From Cenococcum geophilum 1.58 (lineage: Eukaryota > Ascomycota > Dothideomycetes > Gloniales > Gloniaceae): 64,000 nucleotides of DNA. This document shows positions 23,195 through 35,263 of this stretch, piece by piece (positions within the stretch are counted from its first letter, which is position 1; each line of letters begins with the position of its first letter). Below the pieces are notes generated by a model. The model was not told the origin of the DNA. It did not search any database and saw only the letters and a list, made by a program, of their open reading frames with translations. The position numbers were made by a program, and so were the translations under genes. The DNA lies in contig KV748233.1 in NCBI GenBank assembly GCA_001692895.1, positions 124,001 through 188,000 of the forward strand, read 5' to 3'.

Positions 23195-23352
23195 CTAAAA
23201 ACACTTTTAGCGAAACCAAATTTCCTGCGCCACTTCCCGTTTTCCTGACGTAGAGGAAGACAATAAAGCAGAGAAGGACGGAAGGGCGAGACGGATAAGG
23301 AGAGCCTAACTATAAGGATCGAGGGCGATCCTCCTAGCTTAAAGGGGGGTAA

Positions 23353-23555
23353 TGTAACGGTTCGTCTACATAGCTACTATCGAGGCGTCGTTGGTCACAG
23401 ATTAACGTTGCCCTAACGTTGCCCCGACGACTAAATATGTACATAGTCGTCTACCGCGCCCCTTTCTTTAAGCCTTTACCTTAGTCTATTTATAATATAG
23501 CCCCTTATTATTACTTAATTTATCGGACCGCTCCCACGGGAAGCTAGCTATAATA
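23353..23555 (+). repeat. W 3' LTR
   Basis: 203 bp from TGTAACGGTTCGTC to GCTAGCTATAATA, directly preceded by the polypurine tract AAAGGGGGGTAA (23341-23352). Confidence 0.95.
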
Positions 23556-23560
23556 CTTTA

Positions 23561-26500
23561 CATTTTTAAAGTCTTCCTATAGTTGCCATTCTAGCTAATT
23601 TATATCGAATCCTATATATATAGCTCTATAGTAAAGCCATCGTCCTCTGCCTTTACTAAAGTATTTAGAGTTAATAATTCGTTTAATGGTCCACTCCTTA
23701 TAGTTCTTATCTTTATTCTTATCTTAGATTAGTACTAATAGGGGTTTAGGCTATATCTACCCTAGTAAGGGGTTAGGCTAATAGAGGTATAGTAGCTATA
23801 GGTAAAATATAGGCCATATCCCATGGGTGGCTAGGGTAGGTAAGAGTTCTAGCTTATATACGGCTTCCCTATTAATAACTTATTTAATTAAATAGGGGCC
23901 GAGGTTCTTATAATCGAGTAACTTTATAGGCCTCTATATAAAGATATTGCGTATATCTAGCTATACCTAGTCGCCAACACGTATCTCCGGTGGTGGCGTT
24001 CTATAATAGTTGGCGAAGTAGGCCTACTTTACTTAAGCCTAGGCCATTTCTCCCTTATAGTAGTTGAGTAGATTTTTTATACGGTCTATATGCTAGTCGG
24101 TAAGTAGTATCTTAAGGCGTTTTCTATATAGCAGTTTCTTATTAATAGGTTCTAGTGGCTCTATGCCGGATTAGGGGTAATAACCCTTATTTACAAAGAA
24201 CGGGGTAAGTCCTATAGTGGTTAAGACGTGGTTATTCGCTGCGAATTTACCTAGTAGGAGGTAATCTACCTAGTTATCTTAACTATAGGCAACTACCTAT
24301 CGTAGGTACGCTTTTATACTAGTATTAGCGTTTTCTGGTTACCCAGCAGTTTTATAATAAAAGGATATAGATATCTTAACGGAGATACTAAGGCGTTAGC
24401 AAATTCGTCTCTATATATTAGAGTTAAATTATATGCCTTAGTTGGACGTAATCAAGTTAAGTAACCTATGTAGTCAGTAAACTTCGTAGAGAAAGGCGTT
24501 AGTAATATCGCTAACAGCTACGCCTTTAGTTAGGACGTAGTGGCGCTCTTTTATAAGTTGGCATATTATTATAAGGATGTTCTTATAGGTACGGCCGTGT
24601 TATTTACAAGGTAGTAGGTTAACAACGAAATCTATAGCGATATCTGCCCATTGTTATATAGGTACTAGTAGAGGGTATAGTAGTCCTTAGTACTTTATAT
24701 TAAAGGCCTTAGCGCGCTTATAACTATAACAGGCGCCTATAAAGTGTTTAACTAAGTCTATTATTTTTAGCTAGAAGTAGTATTAGCTAAGAAGCTTATA
24801 GGTTCCTCTTTTACCTAGGTAGCCGCTTAATCGGAGGTTATAGGCCATTTAGATTAGTTACCGTTATAGATTTTCTAAGTTAGGGATAAATAGGCGGCCT
24901 CTATAATAGAGCCTGTTCTCTTTTACTTCTAAGGCTGCTATATTAATCTAGCCTAAGCTTTAGAGGTTAGTAGGCAGCGTACGGGCGCTAGCGGTCTTTA
25001 CGGCAATAAGTTAATATAGTAATAGGTTAATAGAGGCGTTATATGCCGTAGTAATAAGCTTATTAATTTCAGGAGGTAACTTTAGTTCTGTAGTATAAAG
25101 CTAGGGTATAGTTAGCTCTATTATAGGTAGTATACCTAGGGCCAAATTTTGTGCTTTTAGGATTATCTATTATTGGAACTAATTACGGGGGTTATCTTTA
25201 GACTAAGAAAGGTCTTATAAGCGGCGTATTAGGCTATTAGGCTTAGTACCTTATACTCCTAGTCTATATACAATTTTAAAGTTAAAACTAGAGAGGAACT
25301 TATTCCAACGTACTTGGCGTTAGTTTAGCTACTTTATAGTTATAAAGTACTTAAGGTTACGATGGTCTATAAGGACTTTAGTTAGCTAGTTAAGCTCTAC
25401 TAAGGAGAGTTCTGGTTAGAATTCTTTAAACGCTTATACAATTATAAGGAGTTCTTTATTATAGATCTTATAGTTACACTCTTATAGTATAAGCTTAGAT
25501 AAGTAAAATGTAACTAGGTAAAGGAGACTGTTATTACCCATCTAGGAGAGGACGCCTATGTTAATATAGTCTAAGGAGTTAGTTTTAAGGTAGAGTTGTC
25601 GTCCTAGTNTAAAGTAAGCTAGGACAGGTACTTTAGTAAAGGCATTTTTAAGGTCTTAGAACGCCTTCTCGTATTTAGGCGTTTAGGTAAAGCGTAGGTA
25701 CGTTTTTCTTCCTTTTATAAAAAGGCCCTTCGTTCGCATTATTACTATAAATGGTGCTACTACGCCTAAGAAGTTATATATAAATTTCCGATAGAAGTTA
25801 ATAAAACTAAGGAAGGCTTATACGTCCTTAATGCAGTTAGGGGCTTACTATTTGGTAATTATATATACCTTCTCGGGGTCTATATAGACACCCTTAGTAG
25901 TAATAATTAGTCTAAGGTATTTTACTTCTATAACTAAGAATTCATATTTCTTTAAATTAATATAAAGTCCTGCGTCCCTAAGGCGCTATAAGACCTTTTA
26001 AACGTGTTTGGTATACTTAGAAGAGTTATTGCTATAAATAAGTATGTCATCCAGGTACGCAGAGTAGAAGTCGTTAAGGTAGTCCTATAAGGCGTTATTA
26101 ATATAGCTTTAGAAGGTGCTTAGGCCGTTATATACGCTAAAGGGTATAACAGTATATTTAAATTAGCCAAAGCGCAATACGAATGCGGTTTTCTATTCAT
26201 TACCTTCCCGTATTTAGAGATAGTTAAAGGCGGCGATAATATTAAGCTTAGTATAGATTTTGGCTTAACTAAGCCGCTTAAGGGTCTTACATATAAGCAG
26301 TACTGGGTATTAGTTTTTAATTATAATAGCGTTAAGTCCTCTATAGTTAACGTAGAATCGGATACCTCCTCCTAGCTTCTTAGTGAGAAGGATAGGGGCG
26401 GCTGCTAGTAACATACTGGGATAAATAAATCCTTTATTAAGGTGCTCGTCGATATACTTTTTTACAACTAGTAGTTTATCTTTTAATATTAGGTAGGGTC

Positions 26501-27082
26501 TCTTATAAAGTAGCATTTTTCCTTATTTAATGTTAATAGTATAGTTATTAGGTTAATATAGGGGGAGTATATCTACGCTCTTTTATAAGCACATATCAGT
26601 AAAGTTATAGTACCTCTTAAAAAGGAGCTTGCGGAGTTCTTCGTTAGTAAGTCCTTTTTTAAGCTTTATAAACTTTTTAAAGTCTAAAGGTAAAAGCCCA
26701 TAGAGTTCCGTAGGGGCGTCGTCTTCTAAAAGGTTAATTATATTTATCCTATTACTATAAAGGACATAGTCCTATTCTTTATTAAGCTTATATAGTTATA
26801 ATCAGGAAACTATAGTAACGGTTTAGCCTTTCTTACGTACTATATGGTAGAAGGCTAGGGCACTTATATAGTAGTAGTTAATCGTAGGTAGGATAATAAG
26901 GGCTTCCTTAGGTTAATATCCTAGGGAGTAAATAAAGGCGGCTAGGCCATGCCCTAGGCAAGTCTCTCTGCAGTATTTAAAGTTAAAGGTTACTTCTCTC
27001 TTCTTCCAGTTAATGGCGGGGTTATATTATTTAAGCTAGTTCATTCTAAGGATAATAGGGTAGTTAGTAAGTAGTATAATAT
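23561..27082 (-). pseudogene. X1 Pol relic (RT, RNase H, integrase, chromodomain)
   Basis: RT lies at about 26560-25500. The priming/fingers segment LAAAPILLTKKLGGGIRFYV is open near 26350-26420, and the catalytic box reads SAYLDDILIY with both Asp intact (26046-26051), unlike X2. RNase H and integrase follow. The integrase zinc segment near 24725-24750 reads GACYSYKRAK with the second Cys as Tyr. The chromodomain is near 23580-23745 and is cut near its C-terminal end by W (duplication CTTTA/CTTTG). Many TAA/TAG stops remain. Confidence 0.9.
25609..25609. other. Single ambiguous base in X1 Pol
   Basis: One N within otherwise normal sequence; another isolated N is at 12362 in U1. Confidence 0.7.
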
Positions 27083-27452
27083 TGTCACGGGACACCCCCG
27101 TAATACCTTGCACACATCCACCTGTTTCCACCAACTTAGCAATTAGAGACTAACCGCGAAATGGCAATCTAATGGCAATCTAATGGCAATCTAACGGCAA
27201 TCTACGGCATTCTGCTATATTCTGCTAAGTTCCACCAAATTTTACCAAGTTCTACTAGGACCATAACCTAAACCCTATTCTGCCTATATACGTATTAACT
27301 AAGTAACTAAATTAATAATATATACCCTTTCTTCCCGTTTTCCTACCTTCTTTCCTTATATAACGTCTTAACTTTATTACGCAGTTCATATATATAGCTT
27401 AATAATACCTACTTTACTATATATTATTACCGCTTATACTTACTCCGTAACA
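27083..27452 (+). repeat. Y 5' LTR
   Basis: 370 bp from TGTCACGGGACACCCCCGTA to TACTCCGTAACA. Internal tandem AATGGCAATCT-type 11-bp repeats at about 27158-27205. Confidence 0.95.
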
Positions 27453-27488
27453 CTACATTACGTTAAAAACTTATACTACCCTCTAAAA

Positions 27489-28740
27489 ATGCAGAACAAC
27501 CCTAAAGCCCCCATAATAGCCGACGCTATTATAGCCGCACTCTAAGAATAATTAGTAGGTATATAGAAGTCCTTTATAGACGCCCTTACACAGCACTAAG
27601 CTACTTTAACTTAATAGTAAGCCGAATAAGAAGCATAATAATAATAATTAATTAAAGCACTTTAAGAAGAAGTCCGCATCCTTAAGATGCCTATATTAAG
27701 GCCCTAAGACTAAACGCCATCTCTGGAGATAAATACGCGGAACGCAAGCCCTAAATTAGTAGTAGTTACTTACCCTATAGAGCCGACTACCGCACTAAAA
27801 TAATCTAAGAAACTACTAAACCCCCTAATATTCACTAGTAAATAATAAGAGCTTTAGTTATTTTTAAGCCGGCTTAAGAATAAGCTAACTAGTAATGCTA
27901 ACTACTACCTAACCAAAGCTAACCGACTCTATTACGCCCTAAGTTAACTAAGAGAAGACGTAGCTAACCTTATTAAACCTCTCTAACCAAACTTAGTATA
28001 AAGCCTAGTTATACTTCTTAAAGCTATATACGGTAACCTAAACCGCCAAGCTACCGCTTAAAGAAAGATAAACTAAATAACTTAAGAAAAGAAAAGTTTC
28101 CTAGTATACTTCTCCGAATTTAACCGCTACGCAAAGGAAATAGGCTGGAATGACTCCGCACTAATTAACAGCCTTATTAAATCCCTAAGCCCTAAACTAA
28201 AAACTTCCCTAATAGGCGTAGACCTCCTAGAAACTCTTAACGCCTATATAAATATTATTAATAAACGGTACAACGATATACTACGCCTTACACTAAAGCC
28301 TGTTTATTAGTATAATATAATAACCCCGTAAACGCCTATTAAGTTATTATCTTAACCTAAGCACCCTAACGCCATGGATATTAACACTGGGACCCTAGGA
28401 TACGCCCTATTAGGGTCCTCTAAATAAGAATAATGCATTAAGCTAGGCCTTTACTTTAAATATAGAAGTAGCTCCTACCTCTCAAACTACTGCTCCGTCC
28501 CTATACCCCGAAACGATTTACGAACGGCTAGTACTGGCAGCCATTTACTATATCGATCTTCTAGTTACCGTCCCCGATCTTTATCTAGTTCCAGCCCTAT
28601 GTTTAGTAAGTACTACTTATAAGGACGAAGCTCCAACTAACGTCCTATAAGAACCCCGCCCCGATTACCTCTAAAAGAAAGGTCTTAGAGCTAAATCGCT
28701 CTCCGGGACAGCTCTGCTATAGGATCTTATTAAACGCATT
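27489..28740 (+). pseudogene. Y Gag relic
   Basis: ATG at 27489 (MQNNPKAPIIADAIIAAL) 36 bases after the LTR. The gag core lies near 28090-28300: FLVYFSEFNRYAKEIGWND, ALINSLIKSLSPKLKTSLIG, YINIINKRYNDI. The zinc knuckle near 28435-28500 reads CIKLGLYFKYRSSSYLSNYC, with two central Cys and the His now Tyr. A Ser/Arg-rich tail follows. Some 20 TAA/TAG stops replace Gln/Trp. Confidence 0.9.
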
Positions 28741-28769
28741 TAACGTTATAAACTCTGACTCTTAGGACC

Positions 28770-31700
28770 GTAGCATAACTATTAACTGCCGCCTTTAGCA
28801 GAATGGTTAAAAGGCTAATACTTAAATCCTAATTAATACAGGAGCTAGCGGCATAGGATTTATTAATAGGATCTTTGCGTAAGATAATGGTTTTACCTTA
28901 ACCCCCCTTAACCAGCATATTAACGTATTTGGATTTAATAGCAAACGCACTATCTTAATCTGTATTACCTACGTAGTAGCCTTAGGACTCTAATACCTAA
29001 ACTACAAAGAACTAATTAAGCTTTTTATTACTACCCTAGGTTACCTAGTAATCCTTAGATAACCCTAAATAAAGCTATATAAGGTAACTATTAATTAAAA
29101 CAACCTTAAGCTTCTATTTACCGCCTCCCGTTATAAGCAGAAGTGTTATATAACACACCGCCTTAACCCTAAACTAAAATCTAGGAAATCCGCTAAGATC
29201 CACTAGCCTAAGATTTTCACTAATATCCACCCCGCGCTTAAGGAATCCACTAGATTCCACTAACCTAGGAATTCCACCAAACTCCACGAATTGGCCCTAA
29301 GTACTATACCGCCCCGAGCCAAGTAAAAGCTTAAGCTCTATACGCGAAAATACTAAAAGGACTGGTATTCCACCATAAAAAGGATTCTTAAAGAACCTAA
29401 ACCCGAATCTAACACTAACTCTGTACCCGATACTAAACCTAAACCTAAATAAGAAACTATAGACAATCCGAGCAAGCTCGGCACCCTAGATATCCGTATA
29501 ATTAGAGCTACCCCACTAGCGCAACTTGCTAAGAAACCCGAATATACGATCTTTACTATTATAATGGCCGATATTAAGAAGGCCTTAACACTAAAGAAGC
29601 ACACTGACCCTGCCACGAAGGTACTAATAGAGTATTATTATCGCCTAGATGCATTTTTATAAAAGGAAGCTAATAAGCTACTAGAACACTAACCATATAA
29701 CTATAAGATTATACTTAAAGAAGGAAAGCAGCTTGGATTTGGACCCTTATATAGAATGTCCTAAAATAAACTCTAAGTGCTATAAAAGTATTTAGACGAA
29801 AACCTAAGTAAAGGATTTATTAGAGTAAGCTTGTTGCCTATAGCCATACTAGTAATCTTTGTTAAGAAACCTAACGGTAGTCTGCGCTTCTATATAGACT
29901 ATTAAGCTCTTAACGCCGTTACCGTTAAGAACCGATATTCGATCCCGTTAATATAAGAGACGCTAAACTAACTAAGTAAGGCTCGTTACTACACGAAGCT
30001 TAATATTATCTCTGTATTTAACCGTCTCCGTATTGCAAAAGGGGACAAATGGCTTATTATATTTCGTACCCAATATAGACTATTTAAATACTTAGTAATA
30101 CCCTTTAGCCTCGCAAACGCCCTAAGCTCGTTTTAACATTATATAAATAACACCCTGCGCCCCTACCTAGACATCTTCTATACTACTTATATTAACGATA
30201 TCCTAATATATAGTAATAACCTAACTAAATATTGGAAATATGTTAACCTTGTCCTATAAGCCCTACACAGAGCTAGTCTATAATTGGATATAGATAAATG
30301 CAAGTTCTATAAAATAGAAGTCCTATACCTTAGACTTCTTATTTCTATAAACGGTATATAAATAGACCTAAAGAAAGTTAAAGTAATTGTAAACTGGTAA
30401 GAACCTAAGAACGTTAAGGACGTAAGAGCCTTTATAGGATTTGCTAATTTCTACAAACAGTTTATTAATAACTTCTCCGCCCTAGTTTTACCCCTTATAG
30501 CTCTAACCCAAAAGGATAAAGTTTTTATCTTTAATAAGGAATGTAAGAAGGCCTTTACCTATCTAAAGGTTATATTTACTACTGCGCCTATACTTTAACA
30601 CTTTAACCTAAACTAAATAAGTGTTATAGAAGCCGACTTATCTAACTATATTACTAGAGGCATCCTGTCTTAATATAATGAGGATGGAGTATTATACCCT
30701 ATAGTATACTTCTTAAAATAACTAAGCCTAGCTAAATATAACTACGAGATCTACGATAAGGAATTATTAGCTATTATTAGGTGTTTTAAACAATAGCGAC
30801 TTAAACTAGAAGGCGCTAGATTTCTAATTAAGGTCCTTAGCGACTATAAGAACCTATAGTACTTTATAACCACGAAACAGCTAAGTTATTGTTAGGCCTA
30901 TTAGTTAGAATATCTGTCTTGTTTCTAATTCTTAATTACGTACCGCCTAGGCGTTTAAGGTTAAAAGCCTAATGCCCTAACCTAACGCTCGCAAGACGCG
31001 CCAGCCCTAGAAGAAGCGCGCTTTTACTAAAATTAGACCCTACTTCGCCCTAAACTATTTAACCCTCCTACTAAAGATCTTACGGTACACGTCCTTGAAA
31101 TAACTAATTAATTAATTAAATAGATTATAGTCGACGAATACCCAAATAATGAGTTTATCTAAGAGACGCTTAAGCTAATATAAGATGGTATTAGACGCTC
31201 TAAAAAGATTTCTCTAAGTAAATGTAAAGCCTGTGGAAACCGCTTATATTACCGGAACCGTCTAGTTATCCCTAATTATGATAAGCTTAAGCTTAAACTC
31301 CTTAAATATATATATAATTTACCTGTCGCCGGCCACCTAGGCTAAGGAAAGACCCTAGAACTACTCTAACGGGAGTATTATTAGCCGAATATGTATAATA
31401 TAATATAAAGGTACGTCTCTAGCTGCTATACCTACTGATAAGCTAAAGCCTCGTATAAGACGTATAACGGTCTTTTAAAGCCGCTACCTGTTCCAAACTG
31501 AAGATGGAAGGATATCTTAATTAACTTTATTGTTAATCTTCCTAATAGTAAAGGCTGCACGAACATTATAGTAGTTGTAGACCGACTATCTAAAATAAGA
31601 CACTTAATCGCCTGCCCCGATATATTAACGCCTACTATTGCCTAACTATTCCTAGATTACGTATAGAAACTCCACGGACTCCCTAAAATAATTATCTCCA

Positions 31701-32614
31701 ATAGAGGCAGCTAGTTTATCTCGGCATTTTAGAAAGAACTAACTACTTAACTCCGCATTAAAGCACTATTATCTACCGCGTATTACCCAGAAACGGATGG
31801 CTAAATAGAACGCGTAAATGCTATAATAAAATAGTATATTTAGATATATACATCATATTTATAGGATAACTGGATTAACTAGCTTATATTCGCTGAGTTT
31901 ACTATAAATAATTCCGTCTCGGAAACTACAAAAGTCTCCCTATTCCTAGCTAATTACGGCTAGCACCTACAAATAGGTTTTAAACCCTTTAGTAATATTC
32001 CTTACCCTACTTATTACGCCTTATAAGTTACAGAAGTAAATAAATTCGTAAAGAAGATAGAAGAACTATAATAGTTCCTTACTAATAAGATAATATAGGC
32101 TTAATCTATTTATAAAGCCGCAGCGAATAAGAAATAAACCCCAGCACCGGCCTACTAAATTGGTAATTTCGTCTAGCTAGATATAAGAAATCTAAACACG
32201 AAATAACTTACTAAGAAACTTAATTAGAAGAACGCTGGCCCTTATAAGGTTAAAAAGGTTATCTCTCCTTATGCCTACCGACTAAAGCTCCCTAATACGG
32301 TTAAAATCCACCCTATATTCTATACGTCAGTCCTCCGCCCTACTACCCCCGTATTAAACGCCCTGCCTAAATAGATATAAGACCTTCCCCCACCAGTTAA
32401 AGTAGATGGTGAAAACAAGTACTTTGTTAAAAGAATTAATGATATTAAGTATAATAAACGGAAACGCTAATATATATATCTTATAAAATAAAAAGGCTTT
32501 ACCGAGTCCTTATGGGAACCCGTTAACTCTATAGGACTTATATAAGCTATAAAAGACTTTTACAAACTCTACCTAGAACTACTATAGCCCTATCTTACAG
32601 AAGCTTAAGTTTAA
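28770..32614 (+). pseudogene. Y Pol relic (PR-RT-RNase H-IN-chromodomain)
   Basis: Protease near 28820-28870: LINTGASGIGFINRIF, active Asp to Asn. RT near 29700-30450: [28 protein letters not shown], catalytic box TYINDILIYS (30191-30214; first Asp to Asn), then VRAFIGFANFYKQFI. RNase H: a Glu/Asp-type start ISVIEADLSNY and NYEIYDKELLAIIR near 30740-30780. Integrase: AGHLG zinc His near 31330, SSCYTY near 31412-31430 (second Cys to Tyr), IINFIVNLPNSKGCTNIIVV near 31520-31580. Chromodomain near 32410-32540: YFVKRINDIKYNKRKR, KGFTESLWEPV. Stop at 32606 or 32612. Confidence 0.93.
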
Positions 32615-32625
32615 AGGGGGGGTAC

Positions 32626-32995
32626 TATTACGGGACACCCCCGTAACACCTTGCACACGTTTACCTATTTCTACCAACTTAGTAATTAGAGACTAACCGC
32701 GAAATGGCAATCTAACGGCAATCTAATGGCAATCTAACGGTAATCTATGGCATTCTGCCATATTCTGCTAAGTTCTACTAAATTCTACTAAGTTCTGCTA
32801 GGACTATAACCTAAACCCTATTCTGCCTATATACTTGTTAACTAAGTAACCAAGTCAATAATATATGCCCTTTCTTCCCGTTTTCCTACCTTCTTTCCTT
32901 ACGCAACGTCTTGACTTTATTACGCAGTTTATGTATATAGCTTAATAATACCTACTTCGCTATATATTATTACCGCTTATGCTTACTCCGTGACA
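32626..32995 (+). repeat. Y 3' LTR
   Basis: 370 bp from TATTACGGGACACCCCCGTA to TACTCCGTGACA, preceded by the polypurine tract TTTAAAGGGGGGGTAC (32610-32625). It has the same 11-bp internal repeats (about 32702-32750). Confidence 0.95.
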
Positions 32996-33000
32996 AATAT

Positions 33001-35000
33001 AGGCCTAAAGTTCTTCCTAGTGCCCATTTATGTTTAGGTAAAATTATGCTATATAGGTAATCTTTTATACGGTATAATTACCGTTAGTAAGTTATAGGGC
33101 GCGGGCTTTAGTAAAGGGTAAGGTAAGTAGGTTATAAGTACGCACAAATTAGGTATCTATAAATTTATTAGTAGCTCCGTAATTAATTATAAAACAGCTT
33201 TTATATTATTTTTTAGCAGTAGTTCCTATTATAGGTAAAACTATCTATTTCCGTCCATTTATCTTTATAGAGTTATTTATTAAGTAAGCCAATATATAAA
33301 TCCCTTTATTATTAAGGCGTCCTAACCCACAACTTAGGGCTAGGACTTGGCGTTTTCCGCTTCTATATCTAACTCTACCGCTATTACTACGTCTTCGTCT
33401 TATATGGTAGTGGCGTATAGCAATATATTTAGTGTTTAGGGTATTAGGTTAGATATTAGGCGGCAGCTACTAAACCTAGCTATTAGGCAGTTTAGGTTAT
33501 TATAATAACAGCCTTCTTAATAGTATCTATAGCAGCGTCCTAGTTTCTAGAGTAGCTCGCGCTCTCTATCTAGGAGTTTTTATAGAAAGGTTAGTATAAA
33601 GAAATCGATATTGGTTTTGGTAGTACTTAAGGTAGTAGGCGTCGGTGGCTTAATATATATGGGTTTAGTAGGCCCGAAGGGCTTCTATAGAGAGGTCTTT
33701 AGGTAAAAGTTAGCAGTAGTAATCTAATTTAGTTATTATTTAATCTTCTATAGAGCTGCTACTATATTATAAACATTGTTATAGTTATAGCTGGCGGCTG
33801 CGTAACTAAGGTAATAAGTAACTTTTTTAAGGAGGTCCTCCTAGTCTTTAGTATTATCTTAGGCGAAGGCTTTAGTATATTCCTAGAATTTAACATAAAA
33901 TTTGTTAAATAATTTAGTAGGGCTTATCTTTAGGGCATGTAGTTTAGCTTAGTTGGTGGCTAGTAGGTTATAATCGCAGTATATTAGGTTAAGATTATTA
34001 AGGACTTCTTAGTAGGACTGCCACTTCTAGGGGCTACTAGTCTCCTATTAGGCGAAGAGTCTATTAAATAGTATACCCTTTATTCGCCCAATAATATAGC
34101 TAATCTTAATATCTTCTGTAAGAAAAAGGTAGGCGCTTTAAGTTAGTTTCTCGCGGATTTATATCTTCTAGTAGCTATATCCCTTGCGGTTTCCCTAAAA
34201 GACTAGGGAATTAGGGTAGCATATATTAGACCCTATAGTAGCAGTTTAGGTCTAATTATTATAGCTTTTATTATTGCTGCTTTAGTAGGGGTTCCTATTA
34301 AGTAAAGCTGCTTAATACTAGCCCTTTATTAAGCGTTAAGTAGGTAAAGTTACCGGGGGCGTAAAGACTTAGGTGGCGTTATATATAGTAAAGAGGTATC
34401 TAGCGTTGTTATAAATGTGCTTATTAAGCTAAGATTATAAGTATTTAATTATACCTTCTCTTTTAGTAACTGTAGCAATTAGTACAATCTTAGCCTTCTT
34501 TAACTGTTGGACGTCGCGTTTAGACACATAGAGGTTATCTTTAGTTTCTTAATATATATTATTAGCGAGCGCCTTACAAGCTTATAGGTCTTAGATAATA
34601 TCGCGATCTTAGGCAGTATATATCTCGGCTCGTATAAGCTTTAGGTGGTAGTTCTATAAAAGGCGGTAGTATTTATTAGGGTTTCGTGCTACCATTTTTG
34701 CAAATATCTTGGCGTCTCGTATTTTAATTTTAATAGGTAGTAGCCCTTCCGTTTACTTATCCGTAGTTATATAGTTAATAAAAAATAAGATATTATTAGT
34801 GTCCGTCTCTTTAGGGGTTAAGGCTAAGGCTGATAAATTAAATTCTCCTGGGATTAATTGGCGTCGTAGGTTAAGTATAGGTATTGGATTATTCTTTGGG
34901 TTTAATATAGTAGCTAGTAAGGGATATTGTCTTACTATTATGGGTTCCTTAAAAGTATAAAGTAAGGTAATTTATAAATATACTGCTTCTGGCAGCGCCT
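33001..35000 (-). pseudogene. X1 Gag and protease relic
   Basis: Minus-strand relic matching X2 58340-60390. The gag core includes ALTPKE-DTNNILFFINY-TT near 34740-34830, and the zinc knuckle near 33455-33500 keeps part of its Cys pattern (CYRYY-EGCYYNNLNC). The protease reads IINYGATNKFID near 33150-33190: the active Asp is Asn. Y is inserted a little further downstream, between protease and RT. Stops are TAA/TAG. Confidence 0.85.
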
Positions 35001-35066
35001 GCAGTATTATAGAGATATAGAATTAGTCGTAGGCTAAGCGTTAGTGGTAAAAAAGGCGCAACGTAA

Positions 35067-35259
35067 TGTCACAGGACGGGGGTAGTAGCTATAAAGCGTA
35101 TGTATTCAAGGAGTCTACAAGACGTTACGCGATCGATTGTAAGGGTCAAGGGCGTAAGGAGGTAATATACCTACGCGTAGCTGATATAAGCTGTACGCGA
35201 GGTGTACGCGAGAGCACGGGGCTCTCCTATAGAGGCCCCTGCGGTGGGGTTCCGTGACA
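35067..35259 (-). repeat. X1 5' LTR
   Basis: 193 bp; on the plus strand TGTCACAGGACGGGGG...GGGTTCCGTGACA. Differs from the 15299-15491 copy at about 15 positions by my count, all transitions. GC-richer than its surroundings. The 63-residue open frame within it is incidental. Confidence 0.95.
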
Positions 35260-35263
35260 TAGT

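Larger units (their letters stand above)
21776..23352 (+). other. W 3' region with composite tandem repeats
   Basis: No coding relic. It consists largely of tandem arrays with periods of about 10 (GCTAGCCCGGGG-type), 9, 10, 20 and 41 bp, plus a near-duplicate segment (22318-22400 and 22470-22540, both with GTTTAAACG) and a CCTCCCT/AGGGAGG hairpin (22777-22794). It ends in the polypurine tract before the 3' LTR. Confidence 0.85.
15881..23555 (+). mobile_element. Ty3/Gypsy chromodomain retrotransposon W, full length
   Basis: 7,675 bp with 203-bp LTRs at 15881-16083 and 23353-23555, flanked by CTTTG (15876-15880) and CTTTA (23556-23560); the single difference is the TpG-to-TpA change expected from RIP. 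It carries gag, protease, RT, RNase H, integrase and chromodomain on the plus strand, then an unusually long (about 1.58 kb) 3' region full of tandem repeats. Inserted in the chromodomain of X1. Confidence 0.95.
27083..32995 (+). mobile_element. Ty3/Gypsy chromodomain retrotransposon Y, full length
   Basis: 5,913 bp with 370-bp LTRs at 27083-27452 and 32626-32995 and a perfect AATAT duplication (27078-27082, 32996-33000). Gag, protease, RT, RNase H, integrase and chromodomain lie on the plus strand. Inserted in X1 between protease and RT, opposite in orientation to X1. Confidence 0.95.
15299..35259 (-). mobile_element. Ty3/Gypsy chromodomain retrotransposon X1, interrupted by W and Y
   Basis: Minus-strand element with 193-bp LTRs at 35067-35259 (5') and 15299-15491 (3'), flanked by a 4-bp TAGT duplication (15295-15298, 35260-35263) inside the RT of U1. 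Subtracting W (with TSD) and Y (with TSD) leaves about 6.36 kb. Its second copy X2 (58134 onward, plus strand) carries the same genes uninterrupted, which confirms the orientation and the exact insertion points of W and Y. Confidence 0.94.

Noticed and set aside
26310..26516. Intact small protein gene
   Set aside because: It is a stop-free segment of the X1 reverse transcriptase (LAAAPILLTKKLGGGIRFYV) flanked in frame by more RT with stops.
29353..29616. 87-residue minus-strand open frame
   Set aside because: Antisense to the Y Pol spacer between protease and RT, which has its own coherent plus-strand frame.
35066..35257. 63-residue open frame with ordinary-looking composition
   Set aside because: Coincides exactly with the X1 LTR and runs antisense to the element; no coding evidence in the other LTR copies.
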